NCBI GenBank assembly: GCA_017508045.1
Contig: JAFVZT010000025.1
Location: 1 to 60,593 of the forward strand
DNA from: Oscillospiraceae bacterium
GTDB taxonomy: Bacteria; Bacillota; Clostridia; Oscillospirales; Oscillospiraceae
Direction: 5' to 3'
DNA length: 60,593 nucleotides
The stretch's first letter is position 1. Every line of letters starts with the position of its first letter. Below are positions 26,669 through 36,385 of the stretch, one piece after another. A program made the position numbers and the translations under genes. The notes below the pieces were generated by a model. The model ran no database searches. It was not told where the DNA came from and saw only the letters and a list, made by a program, of their open reading frames with translations.

Positions 26669-26697
26669 TTGACATATATAAGAAAATCGGGTATAAT
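26669..26697 (+). promoter_or_regulatory. Perfect consensus promoter of the rmlD-led operon
   Basis: TTGACA (26669-26674) and TATAAT (26692-26697) both match the sigma-A consensus exactly and are 17 bases apart. It begins 14 bases after the palindromic element. An AGTCTGTCT/AGACAGACT hairpin (26717-26725/26740-26748) lies in the leader, just before the AGGAGG site of rmlD. Confidence 0.9.
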
Positions 26698-26767
26698 ATC
26701 CGGTGATATAAGGGATAGTCTGTCTGCCGAAAACCAAGGAGACAGACTGCTTTTAGGAGGCGCTTTT

Positions 26768-27682
26768 TTGAAGGTATTTGTAACCGGCGTCGGCGGCCAG
26801 TTGGGTCACGACATCGTAAATGAATTGATTGGTCGGGGTATTCAGGCAGTGGGCAGTGACCTTGCGCCTGTGTATTCCGGCGTGGCGGATGGCTCTTATG
26901 TCACCACCGCTCCTTATGTTCAGCTGGATATTACCGACGAAAAGGCGGTAATGCAGGTGTTAACCCAGGTGCGCCCGGATGCGGTTATCCATTGCGCTGC
27001 CTGGACTGCCGTGGATGCGGCGGAGGACGAGGATAAAAAGGCTCTTGTCCGGGCAATCAACGCTACCGGTACACAAAATATTGCCAATGCCTGCAGGGAC
27101 TTAGACTGCAAGCTGGTTTATATCTCCACCGATTATGTGTTTAACGGCTTGGGCAATACCCCCTGGGAGCCGGACTGTAAGGACTATGCCCCCTTAAATG
27201 TATACGGACAGACCAAGCTGGAAGGGGAGCTGGCAGTATCAAACACCCTTACAAAGTACTTTATTGTCCGAATTGCCTGGGTGTTCGGCTTAAACGGCAA
27301 GAATTTTATTAAGACTATGCTATCTTTGGGTCAGAAGTATGACACCCTCCGGGTGGTCTGCGACCAAATCGGAACGCCCACCTACACATTGGATTTATCC
27401 CGGCTTCTGGCAGATATGGTGCAGACGGAGAAATACGGCTATTATCACGCCACCAACGAGGGCGGATATATTTCCTGGTATGACTTTGCCTGTGAAATTT
27501 TCAAACAGGCGGGACTGCCCACAAAGGTAACGCCTGTAACCACTGCCGAATACGGTCTTTCCAAAGCCGCCCGTCCCTTTAACAGCCGTCTGGACAAGTC
27601 CAAGCTGACGCAAATGGGCTTTACCCCTCTGCCTGCCTGGCAGGACGCGCTCAGCAGATATTTAAAAGAGTTGGAGAAATAA
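26768..27682 (+). CDS. rmlD: dTDP-4-dehydrorhamnose reductase
   Basis: The 304-residue SDR enzyme performs the last step, giving dTDP-L-rhamnose. It has the motif VTGVGGQLGHDI, the conserved IHCAAWTAVDAAEDE block, YISTDYVFNG, and the YGQTKLEGE segment with the active Tyr-X3-Lys. The start is TTG at 26768, because AGGAGG is seven bases upstream and the promoter occupies 26669-26697; a longer in-frame reading would start inside the -35 box. rmlC follows after three bases. Confidence 0.95.
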   Translation: MKVFVTGVGGQLGHDIVNELIGRGIQAVGSDLAPVYSGVADGSYVTTAPYVQLDITDEKAVMQVLTQVRPDAVIHCAAWTAVDAAEDEDKKALVRAINATGTQNIANACRDLDCKLVYISTDYVFNGLGNTPWEPDCKDYAPLNVYGQTKLEGELAVSNTLTKYFIVRIAWVFGLNGKNFIKTMLSLGQKYDTLRVVCDQIGTPTYTLDLSRLLADMVQTEKYGYYHATNEGGYISWYDFACEIFKQAGLPTKVTPVTTAEYGLSKAARPFNSRLDKSKLTQMGFTPLPAWQDALSRYLKELEK

Positions 27683-27685
27683 GGC

Positions 27686-28288
27686 ATGGGTCAAATTACC
27701 GTTACAAAATGCCCCATTGAGGGACTTTATATTATTGAGCCTGCTGTCCACGGGGACAGTCGGGGATACTTTATGGAAACCTACAGCCTGCGGGATATGC
27801 AGGAGGCAGGGCTTAATATGACCTTCGTGCAGGATAACCAGTCTATGTCCGTAAAAGGCGTACTCCGGGGTCTGCATTTTCAGAAGCAGTATCCCCAGGG
27901 CAAGCTTGTCCGGGTGATTAAGGGTCGGGTTTTTGATGTGGCGGTAGACCTGCGCGCCGGCTCTGAAACCTACGGCAAGTGGTACGGCGTGGAGCTGACG
28001 GAGGAAAATAAAAAGCAGTTTTATATCAGCGAGGGCTTTGCCCACGGCTTTTTGGTACTGTCCGATACCGCAGAATTTTGCTACAAGGTTACCGACTTCT
28101 ACCGCCCGGGGGATGAGGGCGGCCTTGCCTGGAATGACCCGTCCATCGGCATCAACTGGCCGGAGGTTACCGGCACTTATAACGGTACGGCCTCCGCTGA
28201 GGGCTATACGCTGCCTGACGGCACAAAGCTAAACCTTTCCGAGAAAGATCAAAAATGGGAGAACCTGGAGAATACCTTCCGGTTTTAA
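27686..28288 (+). CDS. rmlC: dTDP-4-dehydrorhamnose 3,5-epimerase
   Basis: The 200-residue cupin enzyme epimerises C3 and C5 of the keto sugar. It shows GDSRGYFMETY, the QDNQSMSVKGVLRGLHFQ block with the catalytic His, VRVIKGRVFDVAVDLR, and YISEGFAHGFLVLSD. It completes the rml set, although placed after rmlD rather than after rmlA. The first rhamnosyltransferase gene follows at 28304 after a GGAG site. Confidence 0.95.
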   Translation: MGQITVTKCPIEGLYIIEPAVHGDSRGYFMETYSLRDMQEAGLNMTFVQDNQSMSVKGVLRGLHFQKQYPQGKLVRVIKGRVFDVAVDLRAGSETYGKWYGVELTEENKKQFYISEGFAHGFLVLSDTAEFCYKVTDFYRPGDEGGLAWNDPSIGINWPEVTGTYNGTASAEGYTLPDGTKLNLSEKDQKWENLENTFRF

Positions 28289-28303
28289 AAGGAGTGCATT
28301 TTC

Positions 28304-29458
28304 ATGCAGCATGTATTTATCGTAGGCTCTAAGGGTATCCCCGGCGCCTACGGCGGCTATGAAACCTTTGTGGACAAGCTGACCCAATACCATGAAACCG
28401 GCAAGGACTTAAAGTACCATGTGGCCTGCAAAGGGGAAACCAACGGGGAGTTTACCTATCACAATGCCCGCTGCTTTCGGATAAAAGTACCCAACATCGG
28501 CCCTGCCCAGGCGATTTATTATGATGTTAAGGCGCTGTCTGCGTGTTGTCGCTATATTCGCAATAACAGCATCCAAAACCCTATCGTTTACATTCTGGCC
28601 TGCCGGATCGGGCCGTTTATGGCGCATTTCGTGAAGAAAATTCACAAGCTGGGAGGCAGGGTATTTGTCAACCCGGACGGACATGAATGGCTGCGTGCCA
28701 AATGGCCTGCCCCGGTACGAAAATACTGGAAAATTTCCGAAGCGCTTATGACCAAACAGGCGGATTTGATGGTTTGCGACAGTAAGAATATCCAAAGCTA
28801 TATTCGCAAAACCTATGAAAAATACCACCCCGCCACCACCTACATCGCCTACGGCGCGGAAACCCGGAAATCCAAGCTTGCTGACGATGACGAGACCCTG
28901 CTTTCCTGGTATTCGGAAAAGGGCTTGTCGGCAAAAAGCTACTATCTGGCAGTGGGCAGGTTTGTGCCGGAAAATAACTACGAAACCATGATTAAAGAAT
29001 TTATGAAGAGCAAAACGGAAAAAACCTTTGCCCTCATAACCAATGTTTCCGACAAGTTCTTAGAGGAATTAAAGGAAAAAACCGCCTTCCATACTGACCC
29101 CAGAATCCAGTTTGTGGGAACGGTGTATGACCAGGAGCTGCTGATGAAAATCCGGGAAAACGCCTACGGCTATTTCCACGGCCATGAGGTAGGCGGCACC
29201 AACCCAAGCCTTTTGGAGGCGCTGGGCTGTACGGATCTAAACCTTTTGCTGAATGTGGGCTTTAACCGGGAGTGCGCAGAAGACGGCGCGCTGTACTGGG
29301 ACAAAACCCCGGATAATCTGGCGGCTTTGATTGAAAAGGCAGATGCTATGAATGCCTCGGAAATTGCTGTCCTTGGAGCAAAGGCCAAGCAGCGCATTGC
29401 CGATGCCTATAGCTGGGCGTTTATTGCAGAAGAATATAAAAAGCTGTTCCTGTCCTAA
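28304..29458 (+). CDS. DUF1972-type GT4 glycosyltransferase, probable rhamnosyltransferase
   Basis: The 384-residue enzyme starts with the DUF1972 signature VFIVGSKGIPGAYGGYETFV, seen in Cps2T/WchF-type rhamnosyltransferases. The C-terminal half has the GT4 fold with GYFHGHEVGGTNPSLLEALG, the nucleotide-sugar binding part. Being directly after the rml genes suggests dTDP-rhamnose as donor; the acceptor is unknown. No signal peptide or membrane segment is evident, as for cytoplasmic enzymes building the lipid-linked repeat unit. Confidence 0.75.
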   Translation: MQHVFIVGSKGIPGAYGGYETFVDKLTQYHETGKDLKYHVACKGETNGEFTYHNARCFRIKVPNIGPAQAIYYDVKALSACCRYIRNNSIQNPIVYILACRIGPFMAHFVKKIHKLGGRVFVNPDGHEWLRAKWPAPVRKYWKISEALMTKQADLMVCDSKNIQSYIRKTYEKYHPATTYIAYGAETRKSKLADDDETLLSWYSEKGLSAKSYYLAVGRFVPENNYETMIKEFMKSKTEKTFALITNVSDKFLEELKEKTAFHTDPRIQFVGTVYDQELLMKIRENAYGYFHGHEVGGTNPSLLEALGCTDLNLLLNVGFNRECAEDGALYWDKTPDNLAALIEKADAMNASEIAVLGAKAKQRIADAYSWAFIAEEYKKLFLS

Positions 29459-29478
29459 AAATTTTTAAGGAGGAAACC

Positions 29479-30816
29479 ATGAAAATATTGCACTATGCCT
29501 TGGGCTTTCCTCCTTACCGCACCGGAGGACTTACAAAATTCTGCTGTGATTTAATGCAGCAGCAGAAGACAATGGGTCATCAGGTGGCTATGCTCTGGCC
29601 CGGTCGGATGAATATGGGGAAGTCCCGTATTCGCAAAGACGGCGAGGTAAACGGCATTGCAAGCTGGGAGCTTGTAAACCCTCTGCCGGTGCCGTATGAT
29701 GAGGGTATTTTGGCGACTCGGGCATTTATGACAGATGTAGATGAAGAAATCTTCAGACCGCTTTTGCAGGGCGTGCAGGTACTGCATGTGCATACCCTTA
29801 TGGGTCTTCCGGCGAGCCTTCTGACCGTGGCAGGAAAGCTGGGAGTACAGCGGATATTTACTACCCATGATTTCTTCCCCATATGTCCCAAGGTGACTAT
29901 GTTCCGGGGGACAGATATTTGCCCCACAGCTCAGGATTGCAAAGCCTGTGCTGCCTGTAATGCAACGGCCCTTCCTATGTGGAAAATGCAGCTGCTGCAA
30001 GCGCCCTTGTACCGAAGGCTTAAGGATTCTTCTGTCATGAAGCGCCTGCGCCGCAGCCACCGGGACAGCTACTTTGCCCAAAATGCCTATGAGCAGCCCC
30101 TTGCGGAAGCTGACGGAAGCGCCTATCTGGCTCTGCGCAGCCATTACCGGTCGCTTCTGGGTAAAATGGATGTTATTCACTATAACAGCACGGTGGCCCG
30201 GCAGGTATATAAGACTTATCTGGACACCGGCGAGGGGGTTGTCATTCCCGTATCTCACCGGGATATTCGGGACAACCGGCAAAAGCGGGAATTTGACCGC
30301 AAGACCTTGCGGATTACCTATCTGGGTCAGCCCAGCGGCGCAAAGGGCTGGTTTGTGCTGAAAAAAGCCCTGGACAGGCTGTATGAAAAGAAAAAAAGCT
30401 TCCGGCTGAATATCTTTTTCACGCCCCCTGCACAGGAAGATTATATGGCGGTTTATGACCGGTACAGCTATGATGCATTGCCGGAAATTTTCCGAAACAC
30501 GGATATTTTGGTGTGTCCCAGTGTGTGGTATGAAACCTTTGGCTATACGGTCTTGGAGGCAGCCAGCTTCGGCGTGCCGGCGGTGGTGAGCAACCGGGTG
30601 GGCGCGCTGGACATTTTGCCGGAGGGCGCTGCCGTGGTGGTAAAAGCCGGAGACGCCGGGGACTTGGAAAAGGCTTTGGAAAGCCTTACTGCCGAAAAGC
30701 TGGAAAAAATCCATGCTTTGCTTCACAGCGCCCGGATTTGGACTATGGAGGATGTAGCCAAGGCATTACAGACTGCCTGCTACAGAAAGGAAAACCCCGA
30801 TGGAACACAAAATTGA
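29479..30816 (+). CDS. GT4 glycosyltransferase with Cys-rich insertion
   Basis: The 445-residue GT-B enzyme shows a Gly-rich N-terminal loop (GFPPYRTGGLTKF), THDFFPICPKVTMF followed by a seven-Cys insertion (CPTAQDCKACAACN), and the C-terminal donor site VCPSVWYETFGYTVLEAASF. The Cys insertion is common in a subset of GT4 mannosyl- and rhamnosyltransferases and may bind metal. The donor and acceptor are unknown. It follows an AGGAGG site. The next gene starts inside its 3' end. Confidence 0.75.
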   Translation: MKILHYALGFPPYRTGGLTKFCCDLMQQQKTMGHQVAMLWPGRMNMGKSRIRKDGEVNGIASWELVNPLPVPYDEGILATRAFMTDVDEEIFRPLLQGVQVLHVHTLMGLPASLLTVAGKLGVQRIFTTHDFFPICPKVTMFRGTDICPTAQDCKACAACNATALPMWKMQLLQAPLYRRLKDSSVMKRLRRSHRDSYFAQNAYEQPLAEADGSAYLALRSHYRSLLGKMDVIHYNSTVARQVYKTYLDTGEGVVIPVSHRDIRDNRQKREFDRKTLRITYLGQPSGAKGWFVLKKALDRLYEKKKSFRLNIFFTPPAQEDYMAVYDRYSYDALPEIFRNTDILVCPSVWYETFGYTVLEAASFGVPAVVSNRVGALDILPEGAAVVVKAGDAGDLEKALESLTAEKLEKIHALLHSARIWTMEDVAKALQTACYRKENPDGTQN

Positions 30817-31687
30817 CATTTCCGTGGTTGTGCCCTTTTACAAGGGAAACGCCTATATCAATGAGCTGGTGGAAAATGTTACCCGGACGGCGCTGACCCT
30901 GTCCCACCAATGGGGCGCAAGCATGGAAATATTGATTGTCAACGACAGTCCGTGGGTGCCGGTAGAGCTGACAGCCCAGACCCACCTGCCGGTGCGGATT
31001 TTACCCAACGAGAAGAATTTGGGAATCCACGGCTCCCGTATTCACGGCATCCGGGAGGCAAGGGGCGAATATATTCAGCTTTTAGACCAGGATGATTTGC
31101 TTATCCCGGAAACCTATCCGGACCAGTTTCGTCTGGCACAGGGGCAGGATTTGACGGTGGGAAACGCCGAGTACTATTTCGGTAAAAGTAAGCGACTGAT
31201 TTATCCCAACGAAAAGGTTATGAAATACTATATCTGCGGCCGGCGCTTCCGGGAGATTCGGGATTTGATTGCCTCTCCCGGCCACTGCTTAATCCGCCGA
31301 GAGGCATTTCCGGCCTACTGGCTGGAAAATCCTATGACCGTTAACGGCGCGGATGACTACTATCTGTGGATGCTGATGTTTGAAAACCCCGGGCTAAGGC
31401 TGAAATTAAATCCAAAGCCTGTGTATATCCACCGCAATAACGCCGAGGGCAATTTGTCCTTCGATTTACAGCGGATGCACGCGTCCAATTTGGAAATGTG
31501 CGACCTGCTGGCGAAAAACCCCCTGTATCCCAAAAAGCATGAGGTAGTTTTACATCGCTCCATTGTATTTAAGTACCTTTATGACACGAAGCAGCTGAAG
31601 CCTTTGGATTGGCTTAAGTATGCCGACAAGGTGTTGGACAACGGAGTATATAAAATTTATACAAAAGTGTTAACGCTGCTAAAGTGA
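30800..31687 (+). CDS. GT2 glycosyltransferase
   Basis: The 295-residue GT-A enzyme shows the family-2 pattern ISVVVPFYKGNAYINELV, the metal-binding QLLDQDDLLIPE and the late NGADDYYLWMLMFE motif. It overlaps the previous gene by 17 bases, so coupled expression is likely. It presumably adds one sugar of the repeat unit in the cytoplasm. Substrate cannot be read from the sequence. Confidence 0.8.
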   Translation: MEHKIDISVVVPFYKGNAYINELVENVTRTALTLSHQWGASMEILIVNDSPWVPVELTAQTHLPVRILPNEKNLGIHGSRIHGIREARGEYIQLLDQDDLLIPETYPDQFRLAQGQDLTVGNAEYYFGKSKRLIYPNEKVMKYYICGRRFREIRDLIASPGHCLIRREAFPAYWLENPMTVNGADDYYLWMLMFENPGLRLKLNPKPVYIHRNNAEGNLSFDLQRMHASNLEMCDLLAKNPLYPKKHEVVLHRSIVFKYLYDTKQLKPLDWLKYADKVLDNGVYKIYTKVLTLLK

Positions 31688-31698
31688 AAGGAGACCCT

Positions 31699-32991
31699 AT
31701 GTTCCTAGCCAGGAAGAAGAACGATATTTTATTCTGGGGCTTGGCAGGCCTTATCCTGTATATGCCCTTTCACTTTTATATCTGTGAGCTTTTGCTGCCT
31801 GGAAGCAGCCTGGATAATATCGTTCGGGATGTTGTTATCATTGCGCTGGCGGTGCTGGCAATATTTTTCCGCGAAAAAATTGACTGGCCCTCCAGTCCTT
31901 TAAGCCTTTCGGTCAGTCTGGCCTTTGTGCTGGTGACGGGTATTTATGCCGCTTTTGTTCATCAGCTCGCCCCGATTTTAAACATTTTACGCACCTACAC
32001 CGTGCCGATGCTGATTTTCTATGTGGCAAAAAGCGTGGATTTCAGCCGTCAGCGGTTTATGCTGCTGAACCGGTTTTTAACGGTGGAGCTGGCGATCGTG
32101 GGTCTTTACGGCTTTTTGCAGGCATTTATTCTGGGAGACGATTTTCTCATTTGGCTGGGCTACCCCACCAACGACGGACAGACCTTATATTCCACATCCT
32201 ATTACATTTCCCATTTCTTCGGCTACCAGCGCTCGGTGGGAACCTTTGTTTCTCCCAACATCTGCGGCGCGATTATGGCAGTGGCAGGGTGCGCCCTGTT
32301 TTTTACCGACGACGACCAAAAGCCTGCCTGGCGGTACGTTTGGGGTGCAATGCTGATTGTGGGTATGGCGGCGACCTTTTCCCGCAGTGCCATGCTGGGC
32401 TTCGGCTGCAGTGTGGTAATCTGCTGGCTTTTCCGCAAATCCTGGAAAAAGCTCTCTAAGAAAACCCTGCGGTGCTGGCTGTGGATTGCCGCCGTTGCCG
32501 GAATTTTCCTGCTGGTGGATTTTCTTTTGTGGGACAGCCTGTTTTTGCGGATGCTGCTTTCTACCTTCTTCCGCACCTTCAACGGGGAAGACCCATCGGC
32601 CAATGCCCATAAGGACCACCTGTTCAAGCCGTTTTTTGAGGAGGGCGCAAATCTTTTGCTGCCGTATTTTGGACTAAACGGCCCTATGGCAGAAGAATTT
32701 CTCCCAGACCCCTTTATGGTGGAAAGCTCCTTTTATTTGATGATTCGGGAGCTGGGCATTCCCGGCGCGGTGCTGTATTTTGCGCCGGTTGTGATGATGC
32801 TGTATAAAACGGTGAAAAATTATAAGCGGTATCCTTACCTTGTACCGGCGGCGGTAAATGTTACTCTGCTGGTCAGCTATATTTTCCTGCCCAATGTTCA
32901 GACCTTTGAGATACCGTTTTACGGCTTTTTGTTTATCGGACTTTACAAAAACTCCAGTGTGAAGAAGCTTTATGCCCGGGAGGATGCCTGA
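31699..32991 (+). CDS. O-antigen ligase/polymerase-like membrane protein (Wzy)
   Basis: The 430-residue integral membrane protein has about ten to twelve hydrophobic segments and one large extracellular loop (about residues 280-340), the profile of Wzy polymerases. FSRSAMLGFGCSVVICW carries the short conserved patch of the O-antigen ligase family. Wzy joins repeat units on the outer face. ATG 31699 follows AAAGGAG; an in-frame ATG at 31684 precedes that site. Its stop overlaps the next start by one base. Confidence 0.75.
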   Translation: MFLARKKNDILFWGLAGLILYMPFHFYICELLLPGSSLDNIVRDVVIIALAVLAIFFREKIDWPSSPLSLSVSLAFVLVTGIYAAFVHQLAPILNILRTYTVPMLIFYVAKSVDFSRQRFMLLNRFLTVELAIVGLYGFLQAFILGDDFLIWLGYPTNDGQTLYSTSYYISHFFGYQRSVGTFVSPNICGAIMAVAGCALFFTDDDQKPAWRYVWGAMLIVGMAATFSRSAMLGFGCSVVICWLFRKSWKKLSKKTLRCWLWIAAVAGIFLLVDFLLWDSLFLRMLLSTFFRTFNGEDPSANAHKDHLFKPFFEEGANLLLPYFGLNGPMAEEFLPDPFMVESSFYLMIRELGIPGAVLYFAPVVMMLYKTVKNYKRYPYLVPAAVNVTLLVSYIFLPNVQTFEIPFYGFLFIGLYKNSSVKKLYAREDA

Positions 32992-34055
32992 TGCAGGGGA
33001 AAAAGATTGCGTATCTGATGAATGTGGAGTGGAACTGGATTAAGCAGCGCCCCCATTTTTTGGCACAGGAGCTGGGTCGGGATAACCGGATTACGGTGTT
33101 TTATCCCCACCGCTACCGCCGCAGTCAGATGCAGAAAAGAAACGACACAGATTTGCATTTAGCGCCGGTGTATGGCATTCCCTTTCTGGGGCGGTTTCCC
33201 AAGCTGGTGGGAATTAACACGGCACTGAGAAATTTCGTTATCCGCTGCCGGATAAAGCGACAACAGCCGGATTTGATTTACACCACCTTTCCCGACCAGA
33301 TTGGAGCAATTCCCAAAAGCTACCGGGGCAAGGTTGTCTATGACTGTATGGACAATTATCCGGAGTTTTCCAGTGACCCCAAGGCGCAGCAAGCCATCTG
33401 CCGTCAGGAGCAGGCGCTTTTAAGCCGGGCAGCTGCGGTGTTTGTTTCCAGCTTGCGCTTGCGGGAAAATCTATGCCGCCGGTACGGCTGTAAGGAAAAC
33501 GAAATCACCCTGGTACGCAACGGCTTCAACGGCACACAAATTGAGCCTCAGCCCAAGCAAGAAGACACCGGCTTTTTTGATATCTGTTATTTTGGAACGG
33601 TGAGCAGCTGGTTTGATTTTGACAATGTGCTTGCAAGCTTAAAGCAATATCCGGACATCCGGTTTATTCTTTACGGACCTGCGGAGGTGGCAATTCCTAG
33701 CCACGAACGGCTTATCTATCGGGGGATTGTGGAGCATGCTCAGCTGTATGAAAGCGTTCGGGATACAGATTGTTTGATTATGCCCTTTGTGGTCAATGAG
33801 CTGATTTTGGCGGTTGACCCGGTGAAGCTTTACGAATATATCAACTTTAACAAGCCCATCATTTGCTGCCGATACCCCGAGGTGGAGCGCTTTGCCCCCT
33901 TTGTGGAGTTTTATACGGATTGCGATAGCTTTTTGCAGGCGATTGCGGCTGTAAAAAGCCAGGAAGCCCCCAAGTATTCTCAGCAGCAGCGCATAGAATT
34001 TTTACAGGACAATTCCTGGTCCGGCCGCGCCGAAATGATAAAGGCCAAGATTTAG
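32991..34055 (+). CDS. GT-B (GT4/TuaH-like) glycosyltransferase
   Basis: The 354-residue protein has a TuaH-like N terminus (VEWNWIKQRPHFLAQEL), YDCMDNYPEFSS, the middle VRNGFNG and the C-terminal EYINFNKPIICCRYPE. Together these are typical of GT4 relatives involved in teichuronic acid and capsule synthesis. TG of the previous stop is shared with its ATG (TGATG), so the two are coupled. Its place between Wzy and another GT supports a repeat-unit role. Confidence 0.7.
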   Translation: MQGKKIAYLMNVEWNWIKQRPHFLAQELGRDNRITVFYPHRYRRSQMQKRNDTDLHLAPVYGIPFLGRFPKLVGINTALRNFVIRCRIKRQQPDLIYTTFPDQIGAIPKSYRGKVVYDCMDNYPEFSSDPKAQQAICRQEQALLSRAAAVFVSSLRLRENLCRRYGCKENEITLVRNGFNGTQIEPQPKQEDTGFFDICYFGTVSSWFDFDNVLASLKQYPDIRFILYGPAEVAIPSHERLIYRGIVEHAQLYESVRDTDCLIMPFVVNELILAVDPVKLYEYINFNKPIICCRYPEVERFAPFVEFYTDCDSFLQAIAAVKSQEAPKYSQQQRIEFLQDNSWSGRAEMIKAKI

Positions 34056-34079
34056 GAATTAGAAAAGGAGTGACGCCCC

Positions 34080-35186
34080 ATGAGCCTGCGGTTTTGTACC
34101 ATGTTTCCTCGATGCGAAAATGTACATCTGATTAAGGATGTGGGGATGATTCCTTATATTTTGCATAAGGAATATGGTTACGATTCCCGAATTGTGGGGT
34201 ACGACCACAGCGCCGACACAATGCCGTTTTTGGATACCGCGGTCAAGGGACTGCGCTACGAGCAGATGCCCCGAAAAAAAGGGCTAATTGCCGATGGCGT
34301 GGCGTATCTTTTGAAAAACGGCAGAAAAATTGATGTGCTTCAGCTTTACCATATCACTTCCCGGGAGAACTTGCGGTGGATATTGACCTATAAGCTGGTT
34401 AATCCTAAGGGAAAGGTCTATGTTAAACTGGATGCGGACTGGGATATTTTTAAAAATTTCCGCTTCCGGGAAAAGGGGGTCAAAGGCATTTTGCGCCGAT
34501 TGGCCGTGAAACAGTGTGACCTGATTTCTGCGGAAACCCGTTCCTTGTGTTTGGCCTTGGAAAAGGAATGGGGCGCACCGGTTACCTATATTCCCAATGG
34601 CTTTTACGATGATGGAAGTCGGCAGGCAGTAAAACCGGAGGAAAAGGAACAGGTAATTTGCACCGTTGGTCGCCTTGGCACACAACAAAAAAACACCCAG
34701 GAGCTTTTGTCAGCCTTTGCTGCAGTCAGCCAAAAGCATCCAACGTGGCAGCTGCGGCTGATAGGACCGATGGAGACAGGTTTTGACCGGGATGTGGAGC
34801 TGTTTTATCAGCAAAATCCCCACCTCCGCCAAAGGGTTGTCTTTACCGGAAATATAAATGACCGGCAAGCCCTTGATTGGGAGTATCGCCGGGCGAAAAT
34901 CTTTTGCCTGACCTCTCGCTGGGAGAGCTTTGGCTTGGTGTTGGTGGAGGCGCTGAAAAGCGGCTGTTACATCATTTCCTCGGAGGTCAACGGCGTAAAG
35001 GAGCGTACTGATAACGGACGTTTGGGCACCATTTACCCCATTGAGGATACCCAGAGCTTGATACAGGCACTGGACCGATGCCTGGAGAGCCTACCGGATA
35101 CCTGTCAGGCTGCCCAGGATTTTGCCTACACACAATACTATTGGCCAAAAATTTGTGATAGGATACAAAAGCTCCTGGACGAATAG
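34080..35186 (+). CDS. GT4 glycosyltransferase
   Basis: The 368-residue GT-B enzyme shows VKLDADWDIFKNFRF in the acceptor half and ICTVGRLGTQQKNTQELLSA plus FCLTSRWESFGLVLVEALKS in the donor half; the last carries the E-X7-E pattern. The ATG follows AAAAGGAG. Donor sugar unknown. About 90 bases separate it from the next gene, with no visible terminator. Confidence 0.8.
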   Translation: MSLRFCTMFPRCENVHLIKDVGMIPYILHKEYGYDSRIVGYDHSADTMPFLDTAVKGLRYEQMPRKKGLIADGVAYLLKNGRKIDVLQLYHITSRENLRWILTYKLVNPKGKVYVKLDADWDIFKNFRFREKGVKGILRRLAVKQCDLISAETRSLCLALEKEWGAPVTYIPNGFYDDGSRQAVKPEEKEQVICTVGRLGTQQKNTQELLSAFAAVSQKHPTWQLRLIGPMETGFDRDVELFYQQNPHLRQRVVFTGNINDRQALDWEYRRAKIFCLTSRWESFGLVLVEALKSGCYIISSEVNGVKERTDNGRLGTIYPIEDTQSLIQALDRCLESLPDTCQAAQDFAYTQYYWPKICDRIQKLLDE

Positions 35187-35275
35187 GCTGCCTTGCTGTT
35201 TGCGGCAAATACGGTGAATAGAAGAATTAACATAACGGAAACAAGCAGAAAAATAATGCGAGTGGGGGAGTAGAA

Positions 35276-36376
35276 ATGGTTGAAAAACAGAAGATAGCAA
35301 TTCTTGCTCCCTATGTAGGACAAGTCAACCGGGGCGCGGAGAGCTTTGTTATTGAGATAACCAAGCGTTTGCGCAGCCACTACGATATAACTGTATTTAG
35401 CCAGTATTCCTGTGAACAGCTTTCAGATGCAGTGGTAAAAGTGCCTGTGGAAAAAGGCTTATTGCTGAAGCTCCATGACAGGCTGTTTAATCGCTGTGCA
35501 TATTACCGCAGGCTTGTATGGCGGTGTTATTGGTTAATTCCCGATGTGATGTTTCAAAAAAAGTTTTCCCGTCGGGTATACCGAAAGTATTTGAAAAACG
35601 GTGATTTCGACCTGCTGTACCCCAACAATGGTATTTGGGGCATGCATTATGCCAAAAAGGTGCGAAAGGCTAAGGGTACGCCGATAATTTATACCGGACA
35701 TGGCGGCGTAGGCAAAGGCGAAGAATTGGTTTTAAAATGTCATCCGGACAGCTATATTTGTCTGACAACGCGTCATAAGAATTGGGCCAAGCAGTTTTCT
35801 TCCGATGTAACCCTGATTCCCAACGGCGTAGAGGTGGCAAGATTTTCCTGCCATGACAGGCATGAGAAAAAAACAGTATTGTCGGTGGGTGCGCTTACCG
35901 CGTTTAAGCGTCACGAGTTGACAATACGGGCGCTGGAGCATTTGCCGGAGTGCAATTTGGTAATTCTCGGAAGCGGTGAACTGCAGCAACCCCTGCAAAG
36001 TCTGGCAAAGAAGCTGTTGGGAAGCCGTTGCACCATTGAAAGTGTCAGCTATGACCGGATACAGCAGTATTATCAAAACGCGGATGTGTTTGCACTGCCC
36101 TCCTCGGATGGGGAGGCCTTTGGTATTGTATATCTGGAGGCCATGTCAGCCAATTTACCGGTGGTAGCAACAGATGATGAAAGTCGCCGGGAGATTGTGG
36201 CAGATGCAGGCATTTTGTGTAATGTAGAGGATACGCTGGCTTATGCTGAAGCAATAGACCAAGCTTTGAATTTGCAGTGGGGAAACAAACCTCGCAGGCA
36301 GGCAGAAAAATTTGACTGGTCAGAGATTTCCAGGCAGTATGCGGAATTGATTGACGGAATACTACTTGGAAAATAA
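35276..36376 (+). CDS. GT4 glycosyltransferase
   Basis: The 366-residue enzyme shows IAILAPYVGQVNRGAESFVI at the start, YTGHGGVGKG, LSVGALTAFKRHELTIRALE, and the donor site ALPSSDGEAFGIVYLEAMS. Base composition becomes slightly more AT-rich here and in the flippase that follows, as is usual for exchanged parts of polysaccharide clusters. Donor sugar unknown. It ends nine bases before the flippase start. Confidence 0.8.
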   Translation: MVEKQKIAILAPYVGQVNRGAESFVIEITKRLRSHYDITVFSQYSCEQLSDAVVKVPVEKGLLLKLHDRLFNRCAYYRRLVWRCYWLIPDVMFQKKFSRRVYRKYLKNGDFDLLYPNNGIWGMHYAKKVRKAKGTPIIYTGHGGVGKGEELVLKCHPDSYICLTTRHKNWAKQFSSDVTLIPNGVEVARFSCHDRHEKKTVLSVGALTAFKRHELTIRALEHLPECNLVILGSGELQQPLQSLAKKLLGSRCTIESVSYDRIQQYYQNADVFALPSSDGEAFGIVYLEAMSANLPVVATDDESRREIVADAGILCNVEDTLAYAEAIDQALNLQWGNKPRRQAEKFDWSEISRQYAELIDGILLGK

Positions 36377-36385
36377 AGAGGTATT

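Noticed and set aside
26669-26767. Longer N terminus for RmlD
   Set aside because: The extension would start inside a perfect promoter and would add residues before the nucleotide-binding motif; TTG 26768 has the ribosome site.
29551-30726. 391-codon minus-strand open frame
   Set aside because: It is antisense to a glycosyltransferase with clear motifs and shows no recognisable domain.
35187-35275. Hydrophobic minus-strand reading near 35140-35380 as a lost membrane gene
   Set aside because: It is mostly antisense to two glycosyltransferase genes and has no start signal; the gap itself is under 100 bases.
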